Of a stretch of DNA of 64,000 nucleotides, positions 9,567 through 20,749 are shown piece by piece. The stretch's first letter is position 1; each line of letters opens with the position of its first letter. Source of the stretch: Pythium myriotylum (lineage: Eukaryota > Oomycota > Peronosporomycetes > Pythiales > Pythiaceae); assembly GCA_023091665.1 (NCBI GenBank), contig JALJCQ010000004.1:1922001-1986000 (forward strand). Direction: 5' to 3'. The notes under the pieces were generated by a model, which saw only the letters and a list, made by a program, of their open reading frames with translations, ran no database searches and was not told where the DNA came from. A program made the translations under genes and the position numbers.

Positions 9567-12500
9567 ATGGGTGTGCAGAACCTGTGGATGCTGCTGGCGC
9601 CCGTGGGGCGGCAGATCGAGATCGAGACGCTGGCGTCCAATGTGCTGGCGGTGGACGCGAGCATCTGGCTCACGCAGTTCATCAAGGCCATGCGCGACGA
9701 CGAGGGCACCATGATCAAGAACGCCCATCTCATCGGCACGTTCCACCGCGTGGCCAAGCTGCTCTTCTACCGCATCCGCCCCGTGTTTGTCTTCGACGGC
9801 AACACACCCGAGATCAAGAAGCGCACGGTGGCGCGCCGGCGGAAGCGACAGGAGCACCAGGTGAGAGCACGCTAGCGACAGAAACAGCTCGAAGGGAGTG
9901 GATTGTGACTGGGTTGAAATCGTAGGCCGCAAATCTGAAACAGACCGCGCAGCGCATCTTGCTAAACAGACTCAAGTTGTACCGAGAAGAGCTCAAGAAA
10001 AATGGCGGCAAACGCGCCGTGAACTCGGCTGTAGCTGAGAACTTTTTGTTGCCGACTCCGACGCCAAAGAAAGCTGCCGCTGACGAGGAAACGAAAGAGG
10101 ACAAGGCCGACGATGTGATCGCAATTGACGACTCTGAAGAAGAAAAAGTGGATGGTCATGCTTCGGTTGGTGAAAGCGCAGCGTTGGGCTCAGCAGTGGT
10201 TGATGTCGTTAGTCTAGAGGACGAAGAGAAGAAGAGCGATGGTGTGGACGAAGATGACGAAATGACTGCGGATGATATCATCCTGGACACTTCGCGACTC
10301 TCTCGTATCGACCTTGACGCAGTCTTTGCGTTGCCTCCACATCTTCAAAAGGATATGATTGAGAGAATACGGCGGGATCGACGACAAGAAGCTCGAGACC
10401 GGTTCATTCCCCTCGCTGGTAATCCCGAGGCGTATTCTCGCACACAGATATCGAGCTTCCTGCAGACGAGCAAGTTGAATCGGCAATTTCTTCGCGCAAC
10501 CAAAAAAAATGCACAACGCGAGATGGAGAAAGCTGCTGCGGAGGTTAGTGTGGAGGGGCGAGACAATCTCCTCATTGGCCATGGCAAACGAATCGCGTCG
10601 AGCAGTGATCGATTCTTTATCTACGAGAATGCCAAAAACCAAGTCAGTAGCGAGGATGGCGATGACAGCGACGATGATCCCGCTGTTACGGATCCTGGCT
10701 TCGTTAAAAATGAAGCGGCTGGGTGGAAATTGTCTGGATCACAAGAACGAGTTACAGAGGCAGAGAACGACGAAGACATTTTTGACCGTATTCACGGTTC
10801 CAAAAGAAAGCACCGTTATCTTGAGGAGAGCAACGTTGCTGTAAAGCGAAGTCTCACGGACTTTTCGATTGGTTCCGTCAAGGACTTCGCCGTTGCTTTG
10901 GATCGATCTCAACGAAGAAAGATTGCAGTCGAAGAGGCCCGACTCAAGTTTCTAGCGAAGTCGGAGAGCAAAGCTTCAGATACCGGTGGTGGTGATCAAA
11001 AAGGTCATCACCGAGAGCCAGATGAACCAAAGGAAAAAACGATCGATTCAGACGGCAACTCAAAGCCCGTTGTGAAGGATATCACAGTCACGTTTGGGGC
11101 AGATGACATCACGACTCTGGACGAGAAGGCTAAAGAGCTCTTTCCGTTGTCGCTCTTTGAGGCTGTGGCAAACGATCAACCAAGAGTATCGGCCAATGAG
11201 GCTGAAATACCTCTTGATGAAAGTGGTGATGTTGATGATGTCGGTAAGGGGGCGAAAACACTTCATGTAGCGGTCCAATACTGACGAACCCGATGATTTG
11301 CTAGAATGGGAAGACGTACCACAACCTCCAGAACGGACCATGACGGAGGGATTGACATCTGTGACCTCACCATTTCCTGGAACGAAGGTGGAGAAGCGTA
11401 GCGACGATGAAATGGAGGATACCGAATGGGAAACTGTTAGCAGCACAGCTGACATTGGTGCAAGGGACATCATTCACGCAGCTGATCAATCAGTTCCAGA
11501 CGATCAGGGCGGTCACAAAGTATCGGAGAAAGTGGCAAATATTGGTAAGGCTGCCACGGTAAACGAGGGTGCTCCTGATGTAGGAGACGAGGAAGAGGTT
11601 GAAACGACAGATCTCTATGCGTCTTTAAGGCAAGAATTGGAAGAAGAACAAGCTGAAGATGATCTCAGTTTGTTAAAAGAAGAGGCTTTGCAATCTGCGA
11701 TTGCAACTGCATCTAACCTGACGTACGTGATTGTCTCTTGCCACCTCGGATGATATCCTAACTTAGATTGTGCCACGTAGCCAGTGGGCGGCTGGAGCCG
11801 TTCGACGTGCTCTTGCACAGCATACTCGTCATACGGATAGTTTGCATTTACCCTCGAAGCTATCTTCGTCTGACCGAGCCTTGCAGAAGCATGCAAGCCC
11901 CGATATGAAGCAAGAGACGGAAGTAATTGATCTGTCCCAAGAAGATGCAACCGAGTCCGTCAACATCGATTCTGTAGTATTACCGAGCAAAACAAGCTCC
12001 CCAGCGACAGAAAACAATATCACAAAAGCTGACGATGACGATGAACTCCTTCGACGTGCGATTCAGCAATCCTTGGAAGCTTCGCAAAGTCAAAAATCTG
12101 CGAACGCAAGCACGAGTCGCTACTTGCATTATGCGCCATCAACAGATGGTGAACCCGCGTTGGATGTCGAGGCTATCTCTGAGGAGCAACGAGAGCTTAA
12201 GAAGCTCCGAAATCGCCAACTGCGCGATACAGAAGGCGTGAATGATGAAATGGTGGAAGATGTGATGGAATTGCTGCAACTGTTTGGTGTCCCTTACTTG
12301 GTTTGCCCCATGGAGGCAGAGGCTCAATGTGCTGCACTCGAGCAACTCGGTCTGGTAGATGGGATCATCACAGACGACAGTGATATATTCCCGTTTGGAG
12401 GGCGACGCGTTTACAAGAACATTTTCCACAACCAGAAGTTCGTCGAGGCGTTCCTTGCTAACGACGTAGAGAAGGAGCTTGGATTCTCACAGGAGGAGAT

Positions 12501-13221
12501 GATTTCGTTGGCTTTACTTCTAGGAAGTGACTACACGGATGGAGTTCGAGGAATTGGTATCGTCAACGCGTCTGAAGTTGTCGCGGCGTATCCAGGACTG
12601 GAAGGACTCAAAGAATTCAAGAAATGGGTGCAAACTTTCGATGTTGCGGAAGAAGCTCGACGTCGCTTGGAAAGGAAGAAGACCCAGGCTGAAATTGATG
12701 CAATGACACCGCGAGAAAGATTCGAGTATACGCATGCCAATGTTCGGCGAAAATGGGAGTTAGGAGATGAGTTTCCCAATCCGCATGTGATTCAAGCTTA
12801 TAAAAACCCTCAAGTTGATCGTTCAGACGCAAGATTTTCTTGGGAACTCCCGAATCTGGCAGGCTTACGAGAGTACTGCACAAAGACTTTCGGATGGGAC
12901 CAAACAAAGACGGATACCGTACTCCTTCCTTTGATGGAGCAAATTGCGTCGTTTGCAAATGAACGTCACCGACAGACCAGGATTGATCAATTTTTTACCA
13001 AATATGACGATAACGTCAAGTACGCGAAGATCCAGAGCAAGCGCCTCCGTTCCGCGGTTGAAGGCAAGACGGGCAAATCCAATTCTCGGTCTCAAACCGC
13101 TCAAGGGTCGAAGTCTCCGCTCCGAAACCGCGCGCCTCAAGGTAGATCTCAACCTCCGGTTCGAGTACAAAAGGGGAAGTTTACGAAGACGAAGAAGACA
13201 ACCTCCACCCTGGGTCTTTAG
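9567..13221 (+). CDS. RAD2: XPG/Rad2 (ERCC5) family structure-specific endonuclease
   Basis: Join 9567-9860, 9926-11243, 11305-11722, 11781-13221; 1156 aa, close to the usual XPG/Rad2 length. Introns are 65, 61 and 58 bp; the second contains a clear branch-like TACTGAC. The XPG-N domain is residues 1-98 ([39 protein letters not shown]). A long acidic spacer follows, as in XPG. The XPG-I domain and H2TH region start around residue 820 ([45 protein letters not shown]) with the metal-binding acidic residues present. Near the C terminus, QTRIDQFF fits a PCNA-binding PIP box. It makes the 3' incision in nucleotide excision repair. The third intron has an alternative 40-bp form (11727-11766); the 58-bp form is preferred for length and branch site. 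Confidence 0.9.
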
Positions 13222-13618
13222 CTAACGACCCTAGTGTTTGGCTCGAAGTGATTAGAATAACTGGACTTGGTTGTAATACACTGTCTACAAGCAAACTTTC
13301 TTCAATTTGATCAGAGGTTGGGGCAACTGCCATGGTCATGGAAGTCGCTGGTGGACTAGCCAAAATGGTGATCTTGCTCCTAGCCGTCGCACCTTTGTTG
13401 ATCCTGGCAGCAATTGTGCACCACAATATCGGCTTCGTAAGAATAGTCGCTAAAATGGGTAGCCATTGTATGAAAGACGAACACGTTCGATGCAGCCAAA
13501 GGACAGCAACGGGTACTAGAAAAATGATTGCCAAGATCAGAATTGGACTTCTTTACGCACAATAGTTACAGTTGATAAGGCCATCTACTGCTCAACGACT
13601 TGGGCATGATGAACGTGT
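13222..13618. other. Convergent 3' region of Rad2 and LPMO3
   Basis: About 400 bp between two converging genes. A minus-strand frame with hydrophobic stretches is present but has no signal peptide or known domain; I read it as untranslated sequence. Confidence 0.4.
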
Positions 13619-14293
13619 TTACTCGGCGTCCGTGCCGTTCGTCATAAGTGCACGGTTGTTGAGCTGCGAGAAGTTGTAAGATTCCTCCTCGTCGTCCATG
13701 CTGCGTGCTCCACCGTTCTTGATCGGCACGCACTGCTTGTACGCCTGCCACTTCTGAGAGTGCAGCGCCAACCAGTAGAACGTCAAACGACACGTGCCCT
13801 TGCACTTGGAGTAGTCGACTGGGAGCTTGGCCGGGTAGCTCTTGTAGTTGCCGGCACAGTCATCGTTCTGGAACACACGCGTGTTGTCGATCCAGACCTC
13901 ACACGGACCGTGGTGCGAGTTGAGGAATCCTTCCTTGTACTCGTTGTTCTGGAAGTTCATCGTCGTGAAGCCAGCGACACTGCGAGGCGACGTGTTGGGG
14001 TTGGTGTTACCACAGCCGGGCACGAACTTGTCCATGAGCGTCTTAAGGTTGGCGAGACCCGACTCCTTGAATCCCTTCGTGAACTCGGCCGTGTTCTGCT
14101 GAGGACTGCGGTTGAAGACCTTGCCAGTGAATCCCTTGCCGGCTTGCGCGGCCGTGAACTCGGCGTTGTAGTTGGTGTAGACCTGTCCGGGGATGAACTC
14201 TGGCTTGGGCTGCGAGATGTAGCCGTGGGCTTCGGCGTGGTTGATGAAGGCGGTGGAGGCGACGAGGGCCGAGAGGATGGCGGTAGTCTGCAT
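13619..14293 (-). CDS. LPMO3: short AA17 LPMO with acidic tail
   Basis: 224 aa. The signal peptide MQTTAILSALVASTAFINHAEA (22 residues) ends exactly before His23 of HGYISQPKPEF. The second brace His is in NSHHGPCEVWIDN at about residue 127, and LTFYWLALHSQKWQAYKQC follows. There is no Gly/Asn linker: after VPIKNGG comes directly the acidic tail ARSMDDEEESYNFS and LNNRALMTNGTDAE. It is nearly identical to LPMO6 in the N-terminal half but has TTMNFQNN where LPMO6 has STMDFQNN, so the two have exchanged or lost segments differently. Secreted copper oxidase, pectin-type substrate inferred. Confidence 0.92.
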   Translation of the reverse strand: MQTTAILSALVASTAFINHAEAHGYISQPKPEFIPGQVYTNYNAEFTAAQAGKGFTGKVFNRSPQQNTAEFTKGFKESGLANLKTLMDKFVPGCGNTNPNTSPRSVAGFTTMNFQNNEYKEGFLNSHHGPCEVWIDNTRVFQNDDCAGNYKSYPAKLPVDYSKCKGTCRLTFYWLALHSQKWQAYKQCVPIKNGGARSMDDEEESYNFSQLNNRALMTNGTDAE

Positions 14294-15287
14294 CTTGGTG
14301 AGAGGAAGTGGCGGAGATCGAGCAAGTTGCGGAATGTCCTGACGGGTGGCGAGACCGCCAGACAGACATCCACCGAGACGAGTGTCCTTAGGCCTCTGGG
14401 GGTAATGATGGCGTTTCTGTACGTCGCTATAACAACATAATCTCCTCATCGGATCGATTGGGCGGCACACATGAAACGTGGAGGGAATCGGAAGGGATCC
14501 GGTCCTCCGTCTGGCTAAATGATCCCGTTGTCCTTGCCTCTGCAGACCTGTCAAATCCATTGCTTCCGAGGCCAGAGAGCGCCACCGAGAGACACTTTGG
14601 TTGGAAGGAGACTGTCAAACTCGATGCGTCTCACTTCTTCCCGAACCAGCTGGCGATCAGCTCGCAAGAGGACAAAGCCATGAGTTCCCACCGAGAGTCT
14701 CGACAACACGACAGGGTTCATGGAGACTGACGGTGTCTTCCGCAAAGCCACATGGTACACCGTATGGCAGACTGATGACAGTGGAAAGGCCACGTCTTCC
14801 AATAAAAACCTCTTCATCGTCTTCCTTGCACCATCGCGATTCAATGGACGGGGGCATTGCATGTAGGAAGAGACACGAAATGGCTGGCTTCTCCGCTCGT
14901 ATGGATCCCCATGGATCGCGCGGTGAAAGGGCCGTGAGTCACCAAGCGTGTCTGGTTCAGTTTACGATCGACGGCAAAAACCCATCATGTCTCTTTGACG
15001 TTTCTCCGAAAAGTTATCCATGAAGACAACGAGTTCCACCGTGAGCTGATCAAATTGAACACAGAGACCACAACCACAAAAACCTGAGCCAGAAATGCTG
15101 GTAAGATCCAGTGGTATGGATGAGCTGATGGGGTTGCCGAGTGGCCGAGCTGCACTTCCCTACATGTGAGAAGACCAAAGACGAATTTATAAAGGTTGAG
15201 ACAATTCTGTTGACCGTTAAACATGGCACTAGAGACAAATACTGAAATGACGTTGAAGACTTGAGCTGCTGAAGTCCGTAGGTACGT
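14294..15287. other. Upstream of LPMO3 and downstream of LPMO4
   Basis: About 1 kb without a convincing gene. It holds the LPMO3 promoter (separate entry). The rest shows only overlapping short frames. Confidence 0.4.
14321..14340 (-). promoter_or_regulatory. Inr/FPR-like core promoter of LPMO3
   Basis: On the minus strand the sequence reads AGGACATTCCGCAACTTGCT, about 30-45 bp before the LPMO3 ATG. CATTCCGCAA fits the initiator plus FPR pattern and resembles the boxes before LPMO1, LPMO4 and LPMO10. Confidence 0.5.
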
Positions 15288-16313
15288 TTAGCCGCGGAGT
15301 GCGCGCTGGTTGAGCATGGAGAAGTTGTACGACTCGTCCTCTTCGTCCATGCTGCGAGCCTTGCCGCCATTGTTATTGTTACCGAAGTTGCCGAAGTTAC
15401 CAAAGTTGTTGTTTCCACCGTTGTTAGCACGGTTGGCTCCGTTGTTGCCCTGGTTACCGCCATTGTTGCCGTTGTTGCGGTTCTGATTGTTGTTTCCTCC
15501 GTTGTTACTGCCCTTGTTGCCTCCGTTGTTACCTCCATTGTTGCCTCCATTGTTGCCACCGTTGTTTCCACCGTTCTGACCACCATTGTTGCCACCGTTG
15601 TTGCCACCGTTGTTCCCCCCGTTGTTTCCTCCGTTGTTGCCTCCGTTGTTGCCACCGTTGTTGCCTCCGGTGTTGCCGCCGTTGTTACCTCCACTGTTGC
15701 CACTCGCACCCGAGTTACCACCGCCACCGCCACCGTTCTGGATCGGCACACACTGCTTGTACGCCTGCCACTTCTGAGAGTGCAGCGCCAACCAGTAGAA
15801 CGTCAAACGACACGTGCCCTTGCACTTCGAGTAGTCGACTGGGAGCTTGGCTGGGTAGCTCTTGTAGTTGCCGGCACAGTCATCGTTCTGGAACACACGC
15901 GTGTTGTCGATCCAGACCTCGCAAGGTCCGTGGTGCGAGTTGAGGAATCCTTCCTTGTACTCGTTGTTCTGGAAGTCCATGGTGGACAGACCAGCGACGC
16001 TGCGAGGCGACGTGTTGGGGTTGGTGTTGCCACAGCCGGGGACGAACTTGTCCATGAGCGTCTTGAGATCCGACAGACCTGACTCCTTGAATCCCTTGGT
16101 GAACTCAGCCGTGTTTTGTTCGGGGCTACGGTTGAAGATCTTTCCCTGGAATCCCTTGCCGGCCTGGTCAGCCGTGAACTCGGCGTTGAAGTTGGTGTAG
16201 ACCTGTCCGGGGATGAACTCTGGCTTGGGCTGCGAGATGTAACCGTGGGCATCGGCGTGGTTGACGAGCGCGGCCGAGGCGGCGATCGCGAGGAGGACAG
16301 CGGGCGAGTGCAT
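15288..16313 (-). CDS. LPMO4: AA17 LPMO with GGNN linker and acidic tail
   Basis: 341 aa. Signal peptide of 22 residues (MHSPAVLLAIAASAALVNHADA), then mature His23. The catalytic domain has SHHGPCEVW (His127) and LTFYWLALH, and ends at YKQCVPIQNGGGGGG near 194. A linker of about 115 residues consists mainly of NNGG units with later NNQNRNN and FGNFGNNNN variants. The tail is KARSMDEEDESYNFS, then LNQRALRG. The catalytic domain is almost identical, including silent sites, to LPMO7 on the opposite strand about 5 kb away, while the linkers differ in length and composition. Confidence 0.92.
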   Translation of the reverse strand: MHSPAVLLAIAASAALVNHADAHGYISQPKPEFIPGQVYTNFNAEFTADQAGKGFQGKIFNRSPEQNTAEFTKGFKESGLSDLKTLMDKFVPGCGNTNPNTSPRSVAGLSTMDFQNNEYKEGFLNSHHGPCEVWIDNTRVFQNDDCAGNYKSYPAKLPVDYSKCKGTCRLTFYWLALHSQKWQAYKQCVPIQNGGGGGGNSGASGNSGGNNGGNTGGNNGGNNGGNNGGNNGGNNGGNNGGNNGGQNGGNNGGNNGGNNGGNNGGNKGSNNGGNNNQNRNNGNNGGNQGNNGANRANNGGNNNFGNFGNFGNNNNGGKARSMDEEDESYNFSMLNQRALRG

Positions 16314-16333
16314 CGTTGGTCTCTGGATGGTTC

Positions 16334-16354
16334 GAAGCGAATTGCGGAGTGAGA
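16334..16354 (-). promoter_or_regulatory. Inr/FPR-like core promoter of LPMO4
   Basis: The minus strand reads TCTCACTCCGCAATTCGCTT here, 21-41 bp before the ATG. The 15-mer CACTCCGCAATTCGC recurs exactly upstream of LPMO10, and a variant precedes LPMO1. Confidence 0.6.
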
Positions 16355-16536
16355 CTGCTGGAGCACCGAGTCTGGCGATCGCTCCACTGGTGCGTCGTCA
16401 CTCGTGCGAAATGTAAAAACGCCACTCGTCGGCATCGGATTCCTCGCCCCACCTGTCGCGCCATTCATCCTCAACGCGCTGCAGCAGTTCAGCATGGAAG
16501 ACCTGTGTTGTGCCTGTCCGCTAAGTGGCCTCGCTT

Positions 16537-16627
16537 CTACGAGCCCAACTTACCGTAAATGGTGGGATGTTGCGTGTTGCAGGCGGTGGCCACGCGGTTA
16601 CGGTATATACGGTAAATGAGCTCGTAG
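16537..16627. repeat. Imperfect inverted repeat (MITE-like) between divergent LPMO genes
   Basis: The left arm begins CTACGAGC and contains TTACCGTAAA. The right arm contains ACGGTAAATGAGCTCGTAG, the reverse complement with a one-base gap and a few mismatches. Arms are about 22 nt and the whole is about 91 bp. The ends could be those of a small non-autonomous DNA element. Confidence 0.5.
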
Positions 16628-17584
16628 GAACATCCAGAACGATCAATTCAACACATGGCTGTCAGCATGTCACGGACATAGAAAAGCCAAAAGGGTACGG
16701 GCAGATGAGACAGAAGGGCGGAATAGTCTCCAAGCAGGAGAGGTCCCAACACGAGGAGGCCAGATCCGAGAATCGTTGGCCGCAGTGCGATTACCAGGAC
16801 TCCAGCTGCTCTGATGAGCACATACAGGTGCCATGGATCTTCCACGGCTGTACATCTTTGTTGGGTTGCTCTTGTTCGACCCGAATCGCTGTCACCACGA
16901 TGTTATAATATCAATAGCTCGCGGTACAGTACGTTGCTCGTTGCGCTCTGCAGGAAGCACGGAGCAGTTGGACCATTTTGCATACATATATTTCGACCCT
17001 GCTTTTGACTGAAATTCTCTGTCGATACAGTCTCGCCTAATCGTCGACTTCGATGTCCATAGAACCATGCCTCCAATCGTCCAGACGAAGAAAGGCCCCC
17101 GGCGCGCTTGTCGACGAAGCACCGTCATATCGTCTGATCAGGGATGCTGTTCAGTGAAGGGACAGCCTCTGTGCGCCACACACAAGCAAATCAACGAGGA
17201 TTTCCGTCTGACAGTTTCCAGATAAGTCATCCGGGTTGCAATTTTACGTGGCGCACGGGGCGATCTGCTGAACGCTGTGTGCGACGGACATGCGTCGCTT
17301 TGCTCGATCCAGACTAGGGCTTCGCTGTGGAATGATTTGTCTTCTCACGGAGGGAGACTCTCGCGTAAGAGCCGGACGTTCGTCTGTCTCCTTCCAGCAG
17401 TTGAAGACAGAAACAAACCATCTTTGTTTCTCCCGAACCATCTGTAATCACGTAAATACGTACATAAACCCCACCGAGCTCGCTTTGTGGCATGTCGAGA
17501 TCATTAGGCTGTGAGAAGCTCCAACTCATTTGGTCATCCTCTTCCTCTCCCGCACGGCTCCACGAATCCTCCACGGCTGTCTCC

Positions 17585-18195
17585 ATGCACACGCCGACTG
17601 TCTTCTCCGCATTTCTTGTAATCTCGGCGCTGGTCAGCCATGCTGATGCCCACGGATACATTTCGCAGCCACGACCTGACTTCGTGCCCGGCCAAATGTA
17701 CACCAACTTCAACGCCGAATTCAACGCGAACCAGGCAGGCAAGGGATTCCAAGGAAAAATCTTCAACCGAAGTCCGGAGCAGAACACCGCCGAGTTCACG
17801 AAAGGCTCGATGATCAGCGAGTGTTCCAGAATGATGACTGTGCGGGCAACTACAAGAGCTACCCAGCTCAACTTCCCGTGGACTACTCCAAGTGCTCCGG
17901 TACCTGCCGCCTGACGTTCTACTGGTTGGCTCTCCATTCGTCCCAATGGCAAGCGTACAAGCAGTGCGTGCCCATCAAGAACGGCAATGGAGGTGGCAAC
18001 AATGGGGGCAACAATGGGGGCAACGGTGGAGGTGGCTCGAAGCCTGCAGCCACACCGGCTCCCAGCGAGGCCCCGGTGGTGGCACCGGAGGCAAATCCTC
18101 CAATGGCAGCTCCAAAACCAAACCCTGCTGCTCCGGCCCCATCGGCTAAGAACTGCAAGCGCCGCCAGCGCCGCACGCTTATTGAGCGGTCCTAA
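17585..18195 (+). pseudogene. LPMO5: AA17 LPMO copy disrupted by internal deletion
   Basis: The 5' part encodes a good signal peptide (MHTPTVFSAFLVISALVSHADA) and HGYISQPRPDFVPGQ through NTAEFTKG. Then, after a short unmatched piece (around 17805-17820), the sequence jumps to VFQNDDCAGNYKSYP, but in another frame. Compared with LPMO7, about 65 residues are missing (equivalent to 75-139), including the SHHGPCEVW segment with the second copper His. The joined frames do not match (deletion not a multiple of three), and no GT-AG intron explains the gap. The 3' part is otherwise well kept: LTFYWLALH, a GGNN linker, a Pro/Ala-rich segment and the basic end KNCKRRQRRTLIERS. The good state of both flanks suggests a recent loss. 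Confidence 0.85.
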
Positions 18196-19180
18196 ATCGA
18201 CCGAAAAGCATTGCCGTCGACCGAAGTCCAAGCGTTGCTTGGTTGTCTTGAGTTATTGGAAGTCGATGTGTGTTAATATGAAAGCTATATTGATGCGCAC
18301 GTTGATGCGTTGGTGCGGCTGCTATCACCATAAAACGCGTCAATTATTCACGCAACAGCCGAGTCTGACCTCATAACTAGTTTTTTCAAGCATCTTCCAA
18401 TACTTCCCAGAGATGCCACTTCTTCAAGCGTGTGGACGGATGTAGGACTGTTATTGACACGATAGCTGGTCGCTCAATCTTTGATCCTCCTCCCACCAGA
18501 GAAACACACAGTAGTCATCCGTCCGCCGACTGGATTTCCGACCCAGAAGCCGGCCGACTGCGACTTCGTGGGCACCAGACGTTTGGGCTCAATTTATCCG
18601 AGCGATCGCCTGCTTGTATTTTGGGGTAGCGGAAGCTGACGCGCGATTTGTTAGATAGGTGTCAACTATCCAGGAAGGTCGCCTTTGCCGTCCTGTGCAT
18701 TGACAGACCGACCAGGAACTTGAAGACGATCGCCAATTTCTTTTGGTTAGTTCACAGCCATACTCTCAACCACTCCATCAGAAGGCAAGTTGGAGGTCCA
18801 TCCACTTCAGTTCTTCTGCGGATGCGAGCGTAAAGGTACTGTAGTGGTCCAGTCAAATCTTTCAGGATCATGAAGAAGTATGAATCCAGTGGTCTCGCAC
18901 AGCGCAATTCTTGACCTTCTCGCAAAACAGGAGCTTCTTTCGTCTGAAGAGCCAAGAATGCGCTTCAATGCCATTTGGTAGCTCGCAGAAGGTGCCGAGA
19001 GATCCTCGTGGTCTCTATTGGGCGGTTAGAGCGCACAGGGTCGTTCTGCCAAACGGCAACTCAGACTCAATCAACAGGGCCCGATGTTCTTGCCACCTCC
19101 AAGAAGTGGTTTAAGGTCCCAACATTCTTGGCAGACACAAACCTACACTTCATATTCTCCTGCAAACCACGAAGACAACC
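18196..19180. other. Intergenic, upstream of LPMO6
   Basis: Nearly 1 kb with no gene seen. Near the LPMO6 ATG, CTTCATATTCTCCTGCAAA (about 19147-19165) is a weak initiator candidate. Confidence 0.35.
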
Positions 19181-19849
19181 ATGCAAACCACCATCATCCT
19201 TTCGAGCCTCGTCGCTTCCACCGCCTTCATCAACCACGCCGAGGCCCACGGCTACATCTCGCAGCCCAAGCCAGAGTTCGTGCCAGGACAAGTGTACACC
19301 AACTACAACGCCGAATTCACGGCCGCGCAGGCCGGCAAGGGATTCACTGGCAAGGTCTTCAACCGCAGTCCTCAGCAGAACACGGCCGAGTTCACGAAGG
19401 GATTCAAGGAGTCGGGTCTCGCCAACCTTAAGACGCTCATGGACAAGTTCGTGCCCGGCTGTGGCAACACCAACCCCAACACGTCGCCTCGCAGCGTCGC
19501 TGGTCTGTCCACCATGGACTTCCAGAACAACGAGTACAAGGAAGGATTCCTCAACTCGCACCACGGACCTTGCGAGGTCTGGATCGACAACACGCGTGTG
19601 TTCCAGAACGACGACTGTGCTGGCAACTACAAGAGCTACCCGGCCAAGCTCCCAGTCGACTACTCCAAGTGCAAGGGCACGTGTCGTTTGACGTTCTACT
19701 GGTTGGCGTTGCACTCCCAGAAGTGGCAGGCATACAAGCAGTGTGTGCCGATCAAGAACGGCGGAGCACGTAGCATAGACGAGGAGGAGGAGCCGTACGC
19801 TGGCGCGCATGTCGGCCATGTCATGGGGAACAACGGCACAGCAGAATAG
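19181..19849 (+). CDS. LPMO6: short AA17 LPMO with shortened acidic tail
   Basis: 222 aa. Signal peptide of 22 residues (MQTTIILSSLVASTAFINHAEA), mature His23, SHHGPCEVWIDNTRVFQNDDC, LTFYWLALHSQKW. Like LPMO3 it has no Gly/Asn linker and ends NGGARSIDEEEEPYAGAHV and so on; the YNFSxLNxR part of the tail seen in its relatives is replaced. The region coding for residues about 90-147 is the same in DNA as in LPMO4, LPMO7 and LPMO8, whereas the N-terminal part is closest to LPMO3. That mosaic pattern points to gene conversion. Confidence 0.92.
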   Translation: MQTTIILSSLVASTAFINHAEAHGYISQPKPEFVPGQVYTNYNAEFTAAQAGKGFTGKVFNRSPQQNTAEFTKGFKESGLANLKTLMDKFVPGCGNTNPNTSPRSVAGLSTMDFQNNEYKEGFLNSHHGPCEVWIDNTRVFQNDDCAGNYKSYPAKLPVDYSKCKGTCRLTFYWLALHSQKWQAYKQCVPIKNGGARSIDEEEEPYAGAHVGHVMGNNGTAE

Positions 19850-20700
19850 GCCGTCACAACTTTCAGTTCATTGGTGCTGCCACTGCTTTTTTGGCGTCGG
19901 ACGTATCGGAAGTGTCCTCTGTTAGTAGCCTGTGTAGCAGTATCGTAAGAATTGGTGCATCGGGCACCAAACCGAGCTAATCGTTCCTTCGTAACCACCG
20001 ATGTTGTCTTCATCTCGCCAAATCTTCTGATCAACACCCAATGAGACAGTTCCTCGTGGCTCCAATTCAGCTTGCAAAAGGAGACAAAACCGTGGGGCGG
20101 TGGAATCAAGCAGATCCTTCGACTCGAATAACGTAATTGAACGATAGGTCCGTCTTGTGGCTCTTCGCCAGCAGACGGTTTGGGGCACATGGATGACATC
20201 GTGGATAACATTTCCAAGGATGGCGTCTGAGACGCCCAAGAGTCTCAAACAAGATGACACCGAATTGCTGACATCAGAAAAACCGCGCAGGTTTACCACG
20301 CTTTTTCGGTGAGAATACAGTAGATGATGCCTCGTTTCAAGAGGTATGCGCACGCATGTTCTCGAGGACTCTTCTTACGATCCAGCACACACGGGAAACT
20401 GTTCGTAAGGATACGAAGACGGCTGGCTCAAGTAGAGAGCCCGACGAACGATTGTGGTGTTGGAAGGCCTCGCAGTGCTCTCTCAAGCAGGATCTTTGCG
20501 GGCATCTGGCGAGGTCGCTCTCCGTCTTTCTTGATCAGGACGACGACAGTTCGTCTATCCGCGCTTGTCTTCTACTTGGAAATCCAGACAGGATGAGTCT
20601 TCAGCTGAAAAAGTACTCAACGGATGCGTTCTAAAAGGAGGCAAAATCAAATTCAAGAGGTAGCCAGACTGCATCCTCTAACTTCTCGTCGCTGCGATGA
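19850..20700. other. Intergenic between LPMO6 and LPMO7
   Basis: About 850 bp without supported coding sequence; promoter elements for LPMO7 follow immediately. Confidence 0.4.
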
Positions 20701-20716
20701 TCTCATTCTGCATTTT
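20701..20716 (+). promoter_or_regulatory. Near-perfect Inr/FPR core promoter of LPMO7
   Basis: TCTCATTCTGCATTTT matches CTCATTYYNCAWTTT at every defined position after the first base. It ends 33 bp before the ATG. This is the best example of the oomycete core promoter in the window and supports the taxonomic assignment. Confidence 0.75.
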
Positions 20717-20749
20717 ACCTGAGCCAGCACATCACCAGCTTCAAGCACA

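Larger units (their letters stand above)
16314..17584. other. Bidirectional upstream region between LPMO4 and LPMO5
   Basis: About 1.27 kb between divergent LPMO copies. It contains the LPMO4 core promoter and a 91-bp imperfect inverted repeat (both listed separately). No coding region is supported in the remainder. Confidence 0.4.

Noticed and set aside
11727..11766. 40-bp alternative third intron in Rad2
   Set aside because: In frame but shorter than all other introns here; the 58-bp form with a CTAAC branch-like site is preferred.
15128..15160. tRNA-like start (GGGTTGCCGAGTGGCCGAGC)
   Set aside because: No matching acceptor strand or T-loop follows, so no tRNA can be folded.
17800..17830. 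Intron explaining the LPMO5 gap
   Set aside because: No GT-AG interval is present; the missing codons are simply absent from the DNA.
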